DNA from: Xenoacremonium recifei
Taxonomy: Eukaryota; Ascomycota; Sordariomycetes; Hypocreales; Nectriaceae
Length of the DNA stretch: 64,000 nt
Assembly: GCA_012184525.1 (NCBI GenBank)
Contig: WOFQ01000073.1
Coordinates: 49,900-113,899, forward strand
Direction: 5' to 3'
Under the pieces are notes generated by a model. That model was not told the DNA's origin, did no database searches, and saw only the letters and a program-made list of their open reading frames with translations. Position 1 is the first letter of the stretch. Each line of letters begins with the position of its first letter. The translations under genes were made by a program, and so were the position numbers. Positions 44,739 through 56,358 of the stretch are shown in pieces.

Positions 44739-46999
44739 ATGGCAAACCAATTCATCGGTCTGCATATGCGCGTGGTCTTGCGGGAGCCTCCTAGTTATCA
44801 GCTCACAGGAACGGTCAGAGACGTCGAAGCGGGCAGCTGCCTGACCTTGACCAATGGTAAGTCTGCCCGAACAGCAGCATCTAGAAAATTGCTGACATAT
44901 ATGGAACAGTTTTCGTTACCGGCACGAAGGAATGGCACCCGCAAATGAGAATCGATGCTGCGAACATTGCAGACCTTGCGGAAATCAAACCAGACGCTCC
45001 TGCTGCTGCGTATACGCCTTCAATTCCAGCACCGGTGCCGGCTCCCGTTTACTCCCAACCACCACCGAAGACTGCGTTTGTTGATCCTGCAATTGTGAGC
45101 CTCGGTCGACCTCCAGCGTCAGCCACTCCGTCAGGCTCGGACTTTAAGACCACTCCTATCCCGGAGGCGAACCCCGAGTTGCGCGTGGGCGATCCCGGCG
45201 TACTGCCTGTGGTTCCCGGGACAGTCTTTGTTGCCACTCCAACTTCTGAGCAGGATCTTGCCGGCTCGTTCAACGATTTGAACATAGCAGGCCCAAAACC
45301 GCCCGTGGATCAAGAAATTATTGGTGAGGCGCAGGAAAGTCAAGCACGCAAAAAGAAGCGACGCACGCGACCAACTAGAGGAACCAAGACACAACTTCCT
45401 GAAGATGAAGTCCCGCCTATGGAGGGATCACCAGCAGGCGGTCGCGGTAAGGGATGGAGGCAAACGCCGATTCTGCAGAGCACAGCTTCTTTTCAGCCTT
45501 TTACTTCTCTCAAGAAGAGTAGCAAGAGACGCAAGGGTGGGCTCGACTATGAGTGGGCCTCGGAGGATGTCACAGAGGAGATGGGCGAGTTCGACTTTGA
45601 GAATAACTTGGCCAAATTCGATAAGCGGACTATCTTCGACCAGATGCGCAAGGACGACCTTATCGATGAGTCGAGCCGGCTAGTATCGCATAACCGGCTT
45701 CCTAAGCCGGGGACAAATGGGGGCAAGAATTATCACTACTCGGAAATGGTCCTAGACGTACCGCCGGCTGTGGCCAAAGACGCCGGTTTCTGGAATAGCG
45801 AAGCAGACGATGGCCTGGAGGACGCGGACAGGAGTGCCACTCGAGATGTTCGAAGCAGCCAAAGCAATCGGAGGGCCGAGAGCAAAGCAGGCATATCTCG
45901 GCGATCCCAGTCACGCAAAGCTAGTGGCGTTGCAGTGGCTGGAGGTCTACCGCTGAGCCGGGTTGGATCGGGCGTACGTGCAACCCATCATCTCGCCAAA
46001 GGGTCTAACTCGCGGCCAGAGTCTCGCAATACTGACGGCAGAAAGCAGCAAGGTCGACCGCCCGGTCTGTATCTTATCCCCTCAGAGCGCCGGATCGAAG
46101 CTGTCTCGCCCTTGCAGATGCTGAACTTGGAGAATATCGCGGCCAACGAGCTGGGGCTAGCGGAGGATCTTATGGCAGAGAATTCGGGACGGGGTATCGC
46201 TGAGGTCGCGTTGACGGCGTTGTCGGACCCGGCCATTAAGGTGCGTTTCGGGCTGTCAGGCTCTCAACCCTCAGCGAGCTCCATCCTCAGCAGTCCGGCG
46301 GTGGTGATCCTGGCTGGGAACAACAAGTCAGGCATTCGAGCCCTCGCCGCGGGCCGCCACCTCCGGAATAAGAACGTCAATGTAATGGTCTGTCTGGTGG
46401 GAATTGAGCGGGAGAAGGACCTTCTGGAGGATCTCCGTCAGCAGATTGGCCTATACCGCGCGTTCGGGGGCAAGGTCTTCAGCAAGAATGAGCTCTTTGA
46501 ACATATCAGGAAAAACTCGGCTGCGGGGACGCCGGTGTCTGTTGCACTCATCGTTGACGCGCTGCTGGGCTTGACGATCTCGTTTGAAGAACTGCGAACG
46601 GGTGATCAAGCAACGGTATACGAGCTGATTGAATGGGCAAACCGTAACGAGGCATTCGTGCTTGCAGTCGACATCCCCACAGGTATCGATCCGACGTCCG
46701 GTAAGGTGGCCGTCATCGATGGGGGACGTCTTTTCGTCAAGCCGAGATACGTGGTAGCCATGGGAGCACCTAAACGGGGTCTTCTGGAGGCCGTGACACC
46801 GCCCGACGAGGATGATCCGGTCTCGGCGGTGAACGCGGCGCATGAGGATGAATGGCGACTGTTCATTGCCGATATTGGCCTGGGAAGCGCGGTCTGGCGC
46901 AAGGCCGGGACCAAGATTCGGCGAGGCATCGACTTTGAGGATAAATGGGTGTTGGAGATGCGATACCGGGACGGCCAGGAGGAAAGCGACGAGGATTGA
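44739..46999 (+). CDS. EDC3: Enhancer of mRNA-decapping protein 3 (EDC3)
   Basis: A P-body scaffold that binds and activates the Dcp1-Dcp2 decapping enzyme and joins it to the helicase Dhh1. Two exons (44739-44856, 44910-46999; 53-bp intron) give 735 residues. The intron cuts the N-terminal divergent LSm domain (about 1-65), and splicing yields LTLTNVFVTGTKEWHPQM. A disordered region rich in Pro and Ala follows, with a basic patch (KKKRRTRPTRGTK). The FDF region that binds Dhh1 is clear at about 262-285 (GEFDFENNLAKFDKRTIFDQ). The C-terminal YjeF_N dimerisation domain (about 405-705) has PAVVILAGNNKSG and LIVDALLGLTISF. Domain order is complete for EDC3. Confidence 0.95.
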
Positions 47000-48428
47000 G
47001 CGAGCGAGCTCTTGTTCATTGATGCGTGCACTGGAAGCATACAGCAGCAAAAGCATTCATTATGCGGCGTTTGAGGATTGGGACACGGCATGGAAAGGCA
47101 CTGGACTTGTACGGAGTAGCTCAGGACAGGACAATCGGCGAGGACGCCGAGAGATTAAATATACCCCAAAGAGCGCTTTTTTTTTACGGTAGCATGGGCT
47201 GGGACGCGGCGAGATGCTACGGCAGGTTGCAGTGATCTATTGAATGGCTGATGGATGTGATTGACTGGATCTTTGAGACAATGGCATTCAGCTGGACGAG
47301 GACAAGCAGGGAATGTCTCAGAGCCACGACGCGGATGCTGGAAACATTGGAGAAAGCGGGAAAGAATCAATTCAGGCGGTGGTAACTATTACAATTAGTC
47401 AATCCTTGGATCTGTGCTGCTGCTGAGCTGTCTCACCAGGCTCGTCGTTCGGTTTGGTGTTGGAAGCAGAAGCGGGGATGACAAGCCTTAGCACTGTCCT
47501 CAGACTGTGCCGCGATGTTGCAGCGGAGGAAAGCTTAAATGATGCCATCCGGCCTGGCTTTGAGGCGGCGAAAACCATGGACGGACGAACAGACTTTGCA
47601 CGTCCCAGCCACGTTCATGGAATGCGCCACTGCAAGTGTTGGGCACGTTGGCAGCGGACTCGCCGTGGGGAGACGAACTCAATCCGCTTACAGTACGAGC
47701 CCCGGCCCCGGGTTTTCGGTAACCTGATGATTGCCTCTACACCAGACTTCTGCCAAACCACCAGTATTCAATTGTAGTGGGAGCAAACGCCGGCAAGTGT
47801 GTCGCATACACGGTAATATCACGAAGATCCAGAAAGAGACGGGTTCTGCAGTTGTGGCTGTTCTGCTGAGTGACCTGACCTGACCTGCCTGTTTCGCTCC
47901 TCCTCCATCTTTTTATCTTATGTGCTATATATCCGCCCCCCACCCGGCTGGATCTCAAGCGACCGGACCCCTTACGAATCCGACACAACCCCCGATAACC
48001 CGCTCCAGACTCTTGCTCCAACACGCCTGCGACCTTCACTCAGACAAAATCACGAGAACCGATCCAGTGCTATAACGCTTACAGCCGGATTCCCATCGAC
48101 AGACGCATAGACTGCCCTGCAAGACTTCACCTCCGCGCGCCCGATCTCTCAGTTCCACGACTCCACGTCCAACGGCCGTCTCAAATCTCCCGCGCCACAT
48201 CATTCGGCCACGACCACCGAATCGCCTATCAAACTACCGAAGCGAGCTCAGGAGCAGTCCGGAGGACGGAGCATCGCCAGCAGACTCGGTCTCTACGCTA
48301 TGGCGACCATCTAGGCCCCTTGCCGCCCTCCTCACGAACCCCTCGTCGACCGCGCGGCTGGCCGCTCCTGATCCTTTGACGAGACGAGACGAAACCAACC
48401 CAATTGATCCCCTGGGCCAGCTGCCACC
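47000..48428. other. Spacer between EDC3 and PalH
   Basis: About 1.43 kb with the EDC3 3' end and the PalH promoter and long CT-rich leader. It has a TACGGAGTA word at 47110-47118 and a short CCTGA array at 47871-47887. No gene was recognised. Confidence 0.5.
47871..47887. repeat. (CCTGA)n pentanucleotide repeat, second array
   Basis: About three units of the same pentamer seen near 41.1 kb, here in the PalH upstream region. Confidence 0.75.
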
Positions 48429-50702
48429 ATGAGGGCGAGGCACGTCGTCGCGGCCGCCCTCACGGCGCTCCCGGCCCTCTGCGCGACGACAACGAAGACG
48501 GCCCTCGTCACCATCATCACAACCACGACTCTCACAGGCCACGCTGGGCTCGTGACGGAGCCCGCAGTGTTGGAGGAGCCTGGCGGGATGCATGTAGGCT
48601 TGCGAGCCCGGAGCGCCTCGACTGTCTCGGTCGCTACGGACGACAGCAGCCTCACGCAGCACGACTCGTCGACGAGCGACCCCAAGTTCTCCGACTTCCG
48701 CGACCCTTTCTACGCCTCGACCTTCCCCATCTGTTACGCGCTGGCAGCGACAACAGTGACATCCTACATGCTTGTCATAATGCTCTTCATTACGCCGCGC
48801 TCGTTTCTTGATGGCGGTGTGGTCTACCTCGGCCGCCGTAATGGCTTCACTCACAGCTCGACCAGCAGCGTCACCATCGGCGGTCGACCGTGGCTGCAGA
48901 AGATCGCGGCGCTGACAGTTGCCATCTCGTTGACCGTGGCCACCGCTGACACGTTCCGCGTTGCGCAGAATCAGTACACCTGGGGCATCCAGAACGCTAA
49001 GGAGTTGCAGGACGAGGTCATGGGCAGCACCGAGCTCAAGGTCATTCGTATTGTGTCAGATACGTTTCTGTGGCTTGCGCAGGCGCAGACCCTGATCCGC
49101 TTGTTCCCGCGCCAGCGCGAAAAGGTCATCATCAAATGGGTGGCCTTTGCGCTCATTGTGCTGGACATAGTCTTCAGTACGCTCAACAGCTTTGAGTACT
49201 CCGAGAACGGCGTGAATGCGAGTGCGCGGCCCAAAAGCTTCGTGCACCCGGTGCCAGCACTGAGTTACCTGTTTCAGCTATCGCTAGGCCTGCTCTACGC
49301 AGCCTGGGTCATCTACTATGCGCTCATGAAGAAACGCTATGCCTTTTATCACCCCCTGATGAAGAACATATGCGTGGTGGCCATCATCTCCATAACGTCC
49401 GTCGCTATCCCTGTTGTGTTCTTCATCCTCGACATTTCACAACCGGACTTTACTGGATGGGGAGACTATGTGAGATGGGTTGGCGCCGCGGCAGCCAGTG
49501 TCGTGGTATGGGAATGGGTGGAAAGAATTGAGGCCCTGGAGCGGGAAGAGAAAAAGGATGGAATCCTGGGCAGAGAAGTGTTTGACGGAGACGACATGCT
49601 CGAGGTCAACGCAGCCGACTTTGGATGGCTGCGCAACCGCAAGAACCGAAAAGACGGGGGACCAGGAAGTGGTAGCCCCAGGAACGGACAGCAAGGGGCC
49701 TCGACGGGCAATGGATGGCCCAACGTAACGGCCGCCATCACCAACCGATATCGCGGGCAGTCGCATGAAGTTCGTCCAGGCCCGAACAACGACGGCTCGC
49801 AAAGAGCCATGGGCGATATGTCTCGGCCCGCCTGGCCTGCACCCCCTCAACCAGCCGTCACGCCGATCAGCAGAACAGACACAGCCAGCGCGGCAAGCAC
49901 CGTCTACGCAGTGCGGTACCAGCCACCATCTGAGGCAACGACGAGGACACCAGATCCGTTGCCGCAGCAGAGCATGGTGGACTTGGAGCGGCAGAATAGT
50001 GCGCCACAGAGTCGGAATACTAGCGATGACTCGCCTCCGTTGAGCCAGGCCCAGAACGGCGGACATGTAATGTTCTCGACGGACCGGCCATCATCAGAAG
50101 CAGCGTCACAAGAGCCCGGCTGGAGAAACGGCACTCCTGTGCACGGGGCTTCCCGGCCTTCCACCGACGATGCAGCCACAGAACTTGCCCAGCACGTCCA
50201 ATACACCGAATCCCGACGAACACGCGACGGACATGGGCGGTGGGATCTCAAGGCGCGCCTTGAGGAGTTTGCCGCCAACCAGGCCGAGAAGATACGCGAC
50301 AGGATCCGCGCCGCGCCCAACACAGAGAGTCTGCCCGTCAGAGTGATTCCGGCTCCGCCCCGGCGCGGAGCGGCGCTGCAGCAGGTCCTGGAAGAGGAGG
50401 AGATGATGAACAGTCCGCAGATACTGTCCAGGGACGCGGAAAACGGCAGCGAGAACCCCTGGCAAGGAGGACCAGGACCTACGACGGGGTTGGATCCGGG
50501 TAGAAGCTCGGCGAGCCAGCAGCAGCAGGGAGAGCCTCCGTTGCCGCCGAACAACCCACCGCTCTGGCGAGGCGTGCAGTCGCAGACGATGTACGAGGAC
50601 GAGTATTATGATGATGGCGAGTCGTTCACGGACACGTCGTCGTCGGTGGGCGCGCGCCAACAGGGGTCGTTGGACACCTGGCGACGGTCCCGGTCGTCGT
50701 GA
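48429..50702 (+). CDS. palH: Ambient-pH sensor PalH/RIM21
   Basis: The plasma-membrane seven-helix protein that senses alkaline pH and starts Pal/Rim signalling to the zinc-finger factor PacC/Rim101. A single exon gives 757 residues, starting at an ATG with a good context (ccaccATG). A signal peptide is likely at 1-19. The extracellular N-terminal part runs to about 98. Seven hydrophobic segments follow at about 100-122, 157-175, 203-222, 233-255, 275-298, 312-336 and 346-365. Typical PalH words are FRDPFYASTFPICYALAA, RPWLQKIAALTV and QNQYTWGIQNA. The cytosolic tail (366-757) is long and disordered, and in other fungi this part binds the arrestin-like PalF. No other pal gene lies in the window. 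Confidence 0.95.
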   Translation: MRARHVVAAALTALPALCATTTKTALVTIITTTTLTGHAGLVTEPAVLEEPGGMHVGLRARSASTVSVATDDSSLTQHDSSTSDPKFSDFRDPFYASTFPICYALAATTVTSYMLVIMLFITPRSFLDGGVVYLGRRNGFTHSSTSSVTIGGRPWLQKIAALTVAISLTVATADTFRVAQNQYTWGIQNAKELQDEVMGSTELKVIRIVSDTFLWLAQAQTLIRLFPRQREKVIIKWVAFALIVLDIVFSTLNSFEYSENGVNASARPKSFVHPVPALSYLFQLSLGLLYAAWVIYYALMKKRYAFYHPLMKNICVVAIISITSVAIPVVFFILDISQPDFTGWGDYVRWVGAAAASVVVWEWVERIEALEREEKKDGILGREVFDGDDMLEVNAADFGWLRNRKNRKDGGPGSGSPRNGQQGASTGNGWPNVTAAITNRYRGQSHEVRPGPNNDGSQRAMGDMSRPAWPAPPQPAVTPISRTDTASAASTVYAVRYQPPSEATTRTPDPLPQQSMVDLERQNSAPQSRNTSDDSPPLSQAQNGGHVMFSTDRPSSEAASQEPGWRNGTPVHGASRPSTDDAATELAQHVQYTESRRTRDGHGRWDLKARLEEFAANQAEKIRDRIRAAPNTESLPVRVIPAPPRRGAALQQVLEEEEMMNSPQILSRDAENGSENPWQGGPGPTTGLDPGRSSASQQQQGEPPLPPNNPPLWRGVQSQTMYEDEYYDDGESFTDTSSSVGARQQGSLDTWRRSRSS

Positions 50703-52052
50703 TTTCTATGTCTTTTGCATCTGTCTGTCTGCCTTAGAGGGCCGTATATAATACTAGCGAGGAGTTTTGTGTTTACAGCTGGGACTGGGACTGGTTGGGA
50801 TACCCCTGGAGCGCGATGGCTGGGCTGAAAATAGCTGAGTGATGTGAGTGAGATTTGATATTATACTCGATATAGCCTGAGATGGCTAGTGAGTGAGTGA
50901 GTGAGTGAGAGAGCGCACTGCTACATAGAAAAGTATAGCAATTCAACGCTTGAATGGATGAGACAGCACAACAATGCACGAGACGCATGATTGATACTTG
51001 GACGGCGCATCCATGACATGACAGCAGCAGATCCACCCGTTCCCGCGCGCTGCTGCAGACTTACATATGTATTGAAGTGCTCCGTCGGCGAGCATGAACA
51101 GGGGGAAAGCGCCTGCAGCAACAATGGCGAGCTTGCCAACTGCAGGACAAGGCGCCCAAATTGCAGTGGGATGATGGATGGCCAGCGTGCTGAGCGCAGT
51201 CATGTGGTGCTTTGGAGCCCTTTGGAGCCCGGGAGATGAGGCGTCCCCACAGATCGCCTGGTCGGCGAGAGGAATGCCCAGAAATGCCCCTGACTACGGC
51301 TCTAGCCCGCTAAGTTATAGGCGATGACAGCCCAAAATTTCAGGTGCTCGGGGCGGGGGGGAATCCATAATCCATCCCCGCCATCCATGCGTGGAAGCCC
51401 GCGGGACGCCGGTGGGCCGCTCAGGGCGACTTTGCACCTCCGGGCGCTGGACGAGGCACAACTCCGGCTCCGGTTACGCGGGCGGGCAGGATTGAACAGG
51501 CGGATTTAACGGGATGTATTGTTTTCCAGGCCTGTCTTTTCTTTTGCCCGTAATTCCCGGACGGTAGGTACATATGCTGTACAGGGCAGGCACAGTCAGC
51601 TCCCCTCACCGGTGACGTCGTTGTGCCTCGAGCGAATGCAGTGCAGGGTCCAGGCCGGCCCCTAAAACTTAGGAGACTCGATTCTCAGCAGCACCTGCCC
51701 CAGTACAGTACAGTAGCAGCAACCCCCCCACACGGGAAGAGAAAAAAAAGAGCCCCTACCCCAAAGAAAATAGGGGCCTTTTCACCTTCTGGCCGGTCGC
51801 CTCGTTAAATCTCTTTTTCTCTCTTCAACGGCCGCTCCCTCTGCAGCAGCAGCATCGACGACGACGACGACGAACCCGAATCCGACGGGAGCAGCCAGCG
51901 GTGCGCGATCTACACACTCCTTGAAGCCCTAAAGCCGAACCGAACGAGCACTGTTTCACTCCCCGCGACGACCCGGAGCTGCAGCGCTGCGCAACGCTCA
52001 TCCTCAGCCACCGCCACAGAACTGGATCTCGAAGTAACTCTACCGAAACAGA
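50703..52052. other. Spacer between PalH and LAG1
   Basis: About 1.35 kb. A (GTGA)n microsatellite lies at 50889-50910; poly-pyrimidine and CAG/GAC-rich leader sequence precedes LAG1 (about 51810-51880). No gene was recognised. Confidence 0.5.
50889..50910. repeat. (GTGA)n microsatellite
   Basis: Five tandem GTGA/GAGT units in the 3' flank of the PalH gene. Confidence 0.85.
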
Positions 52053-53692
52053 ATGACAGCCCCCGAACCTTTCCCGCTGCTGAACACGTCGGCCGATCAG
52101 CTGCACCACAGCAAGCACAATGCTGACGCCGGTGGCTCCCGGCGGCGGCGCAAGAGCAGCGCCCTGGGCGGCGACATTCGCGCGGGCGACACGGGTGCTC
52201 CGGCGCTGGCGTCTAGTCGGGCCAGCCTGAATGCCAATGACAAGGTGAGTTGACTCGAATCTCTAAACCTCCACGACACCCTCACGCCTACGCACGCACG
52301 CGACCCATTGCCGTCGAGATAGAGGCCAGCTTCACCACCACCACAACCCAGCTGCAGCAGCGCTACCCCTTCCGTGGCGACCGCTCCCTTGGAAATGGCC
52401 CTGTTGGTCTCCATGCTGGCGATGCTGATGATAATGACGTCGTCGTCGTCGGCGCTGGTCATGCAAAGTCACCACAACACCACAAGCTGACATCGCCATC
52501 GCAGTCCTCCAGCGTCGCCAAGCGGCCCTCGTCCGCCTCGCCCGCCTCCTCCAAGCGCCGCCGCGCCCGCGGCCTCGTCTCGCGCTTCCGCCAGACCTGC
52601 GTCAAGCACACCTGGGTGCTGCCCGCCGTCATCCTCGCCGCCATGCTCTCCGCCTACGCCGTCCACCCGTCGGCCTCCAACCCCATGCAGCACTTCATCT
52701 TCCTCTCCTACAAGCTGCCCCAGCCGGACCTCGCCATCCCCGCCCAGTACGGCAAGGGCCCCTGGGACATCGCCTTCGTCGCCTTCTACACCGTCGTGCT
52801 CTCCTTCACCCGCGAGTTCGTCATGCAGGAGGTGCTCAAGCCCCTCGCGCGCCGCTGCGGCCTGCGCAAGAAGTCCAAGCAGGCCCGCTTCATGGAGCAG
52901 ATGTACACGGCCGTCTACTTTGGCTGCCTCGGCCCGGCTGGCCTCTACGTCATGAGCCGCACGCCCGTCTGGTACTTCAACACCACGGGCATGTACGAGG
53001 GCTTCCCGCACCGCACCCACGAGGCCCCCGTCAAGTTCTACTACCTCTTCCAGGCCGCCTACTGGGCCCAGCAGGCCATCGTGCTCGTCCTCGGCATGGA
53101 GAAGCCGCGCAAGGACTTCAAGGAGCTGGTCCTGCACCACATCGTCAGCCTGTCGCTCATCGGCCTCTCCTACCGCTTCCACTTCACCTACATCGGCCTG
53201 GCCGTCTACATCACCCACGACATCAGCGACTTCTTCCTCGCCACCTCCAAGACGCTCAACTACGTCGACCACCCCCTCGTCGAGCCGTACTTCGTGCTCT
53301 TCATGGGCGTGTGGATCTACATGCGCCACTACATCAACCTCCGCATCATCTGGTCGCTGCTGACCGAGTTCGAGACGGTCGGGCCCTTTGAGCTCAACTG
53401 GGAGACTCAGCAGTACAAGTGCCGCCTCAGCCAGGTCATCACCACGGCCCTGCTGGCGTCGCTGCAGTGCCTGAACCTGTTCTGGCTCTACTGCATCGCC
53501 CGCATTGCCTGGCGCTTTGCCTTCCAGAACGAGCTCGACGATGACCGCTCCGAGGCTGAGGATGACGACGAGGAAGAGTCCGAGGTCCCCGCGACGCCTG
53601 AGAAGAAGGCTGCCTCCAACGGCTATGCCAATGGTCACGCCAACGGAGACGCCAAGATTCTCGTCAACGGCAAGCCCGTAGAGAAGATGTAA
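52053..53692 (+). CDS. LAG1: Ceramide synthase (LAG1/LAC1 family)
   Basis: The ER sphingosine N-acyltransferase that joins a fatty acyl-CoA to a long-chain base to make (dihydro)ceramide. Two exons (52053-52244, 52505-53692) give 459 residues. The 260-bp phase-0 intron is unusually long for this window, but has a GTGAGT donor and a ctgac branch point before the gcag acceptor. The N-terminus (1-100) is Ser/Arg-rich. The TLC domain covers about 180-420, with the Lag1 motif LHHIVSLSLIGLSYRFHFTY at about 276 and HDISDFFLATSKTLNY, containing the two conserved histidines and the following aspartates. About six to eight hydrophobic segments are visible. The tail is acidic (DDDRSEAEDDDEEESE) and ends GKPVEKM. 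Fungi often have two paralogues with different chain-length preference; which one this is cannot be told. Confidence 0.95.
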
Positions 53693-56358
53693 ATGTCTTT
53701 GGCCGATAGAACCGTGTCTCTCAAGAAGATGAGAGTTAATTTTTGTCCGGATCTCTATACCACGGCTTCATCTAGACAGCCAGGTGCGCCAGTTCGGATC
53801 TTGTGCTTTTTCTTTCCTTCTACGTCCTTGGACGCCCAGGGGGAACTGGATGAATCCCCCCCCTTTTTTCCCCATTTGCAATTCAGCTGCAAACGGGTAT
53901 ATTTGCACTCGCTTTTTTCCAATGTTATACCGGCACAGCAGGAGTTTCAGGAGAGCCCCCGACAGAGTCAAAAGACAAGAGGGAACGACCGGGATAATTC
54001 ATAAATCAATCAATCAATCAAGGACTCGTAATGAGGCTGCGGGGGTGGGCGAGTCCCCTTTGGAGTTTTGGGAGAATCGGACGGCTGCATAATGCATTTT
54101 GGGAACGCATGACGGCGGATCGGGATCAAGGAGGCGGGCTGATAATGCGATGCGATGCGAGGGCTCTGGCAAAGGTTCAGTGCCAGGAAACATGACCAGA
54201 GAGGGAGAACAAGATGGATCACGCCTGCTCGAGGGTCTCAGCATGAGATGTTCCGACAGAGTCGTGCTTCGATCCCCGGTGATGCCGTGGCGGAAGGCGT
54301 AAAGACAGACGCGAGCATGCGGGCTGCTAGGGCCTTCTTATACGCCTCGGGTCCGCTGGATGCAGCTCATGAGGGAAACGGATACGATGCCAACGCATAC
54401 TCGCTTCAACTGCTGCTGCTGGGGGGAGGACGTTCGGCTACCTGACTGACCTAACCTACCTTACCTATTCACGTACCTAATTAATATCTTCCTGTACAAG
54501 TAGTACCTTACCCTACCTACCTAGCGAATTCTAATACTTCCTCCTGCACGCACACACACCCCCCTATAACCCCCTCCCATATACATCGTGACCTGCAATT
54601 CATGCAGGTCATCCGCGTCGTATTCCCAGCTATATAGCTACACCCATCTATTCCAGTCCAGCGCCCCCATATTTTCTCGTATTTCAACACCATTGCCCTT
54701 GCATCTCTCTCTCTCTCGTATAAGCTGACGCGTGCATACTCCGGTCAGTCCACCACCATACTCCGTAGTCCACCAACATGTATGCATATGTCCTGGAAGA
54801 GCCACACTAGCGACGATTCGCCTGCACTTAACTCATGTGCGGCATCGAACGGGGATCGCCCGGCTCTTGGACAATGTGGACCCAGCCAGCACTGCCTCGA
54901 TGTTTAGCTACCTGCAACTAGCGATAGTCAGCCAACCCTCCATGATTTGGCATCAACCAACCAACGCCGGATCGTTAGTTTGCATGTCGGCTAATGAAAA
55001 CGGGCAATGTGACAGGCGTGCACCACCCACCGTCTTGCATGGGGCTAAACTAATGGTTGATGGAGGTGGGCTTGCGTTGGGGCCATCTCGATTCGGTGAC
55101 AACTGACTCGGCCATCCATCCATGCTGGGAAGGGAGTCAAGATTCTCAGGGGGTAACGATAAAAGTCACAGGTGCTGTATCAGACAGTTTCAGTAAGAAT
55201 CTGAAATCAATAAATCAATAACTGCTCGCCCGCTCGCGTCTAGCGCCGGTGCGCGCTCTGCAATTTGTTTGTTCTGCCTCCGCCCATATCCTCGCTTGGT
55301 ATCTAGTCGCTGGTCATGCTTGAACTGTAAGTGTGCTCTGAGCTAAGGACAAGTAATGCAAAGAAGAACAAACAATCATAATCCGTTTTTGTAAGGAGCA
55401 ACATGTTCCGCCTAACACCCTTCGCCATCGTCATCATGCTCGTGCTAGTGCTAGTCCTCCTCGTCTCACAACTTCCATGCCATGCCGTCTTCCTCCCGCA
55501 TGAGCGGTCCACCTGTCTAAGGAGGCCTGAAAGCCTCGCAGTTCTTCTTCGCTCTTCCGGAAGAAGCAGGCATGATTCGTGATAGGCCCTTCGTACACTG
55601 GCAACAACCAATAACCGCTTCATCATCCATATCAGCAACATACAACCACTCGCTCAGACCACCGTATTCCCCCCATCCTGTGGGTGTCCATGCAGAAACA
55701 GAACAAAGTCCAGCTTGAAATTAAAGCAACAGTATCCGTAAACGCCGTTATGCCCCAACCCTTTTTTGTCGTGCCCCAAGTGTGAATGTATTCACCCTCG
55801 TCCCCCTTGGGTGACAGAAATAGCAATCCGCTCGCTCTCTCGCTCCCCTCCCTTATTACCCCCCCTCAACGGTTCCCGCTCAATCAAGCGGGCCCCTGAA
55901 ATAGACAACAGACAGAAAACAACAGACATTATGACTCGCGTTGCGTCGTAGAGAGTGACAGAGTGTGTGATCCAAATCGAGCAGCAGCCAGAAACGATCC
56001 CTGCACAGAGTAGGGTCACTAACCCATGCTGATTTGAGAACAAGAGTGATTAGTTGTAGTTGTGGACCGAGTCCAATTAAACACTAAATAAAACACCCAA
56101 CGCCGATCCGATGCAGTCTTCAATGCCGAATATCATAGACCGTAGTCGTAGCTTTCATAATGCGAATCAGATGAGAATTAGAGTGAAGTATGTCGACAGG
56201 CTACATGTGTCGAAAGCGGTCGCCATGGAACCGCGTTGTGCTGATAATATCGCTTTGGCGTAAAATCAGGGAGCTCGATGAATTTGAAAAGACTGCTTGT
56301 TGATCCCTTGCTTCAAGGCAAAATTGTTGTGTGCAGCCCGGCGCTGAGAGGGCTACCT
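53693..56358. other. Convergent 2.67-kb spacer (LAG1 / HMT1-like)
   Basis: It contains the 3' ends of both flanking genes and probably much non-coding sequence. At 54437-54530 is a degenerate array of CCTAC, CCTTAC and CCTAA words; TACTCCGTA occurs at 54759-54767. Reading frames are short and unlike proteins. No RNA gene was recognised. Confidence 0.5.
54437..54530. repeat. Degenerate CCTAC/CCTTAC-rich repeat tract
   Basis: A pyrimidine-rich tract in which ACCT-led words (acctaacct, accttacct, acctacctagc) recur without a strict period. Tracts of TAGG/CCTA words are common in intergenic DNA of sordariomycetes. Confidence 0.6.

Noticed and set aside
52469..53638. Open frame of 389 codons on the minus strand
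   Set aside because: It lies wholly antisense to LAG1, whose strong C/G third-position bias removes stop codons from the opposite strand. Its translation is Val/Glu/Asp/Gly-rich without a domain.
54437..54530. Interstitial telomere repeat
   Set aside because: The words are CCTAC/CCTTAC rather than tandem CCCTAA, and have no regular period.
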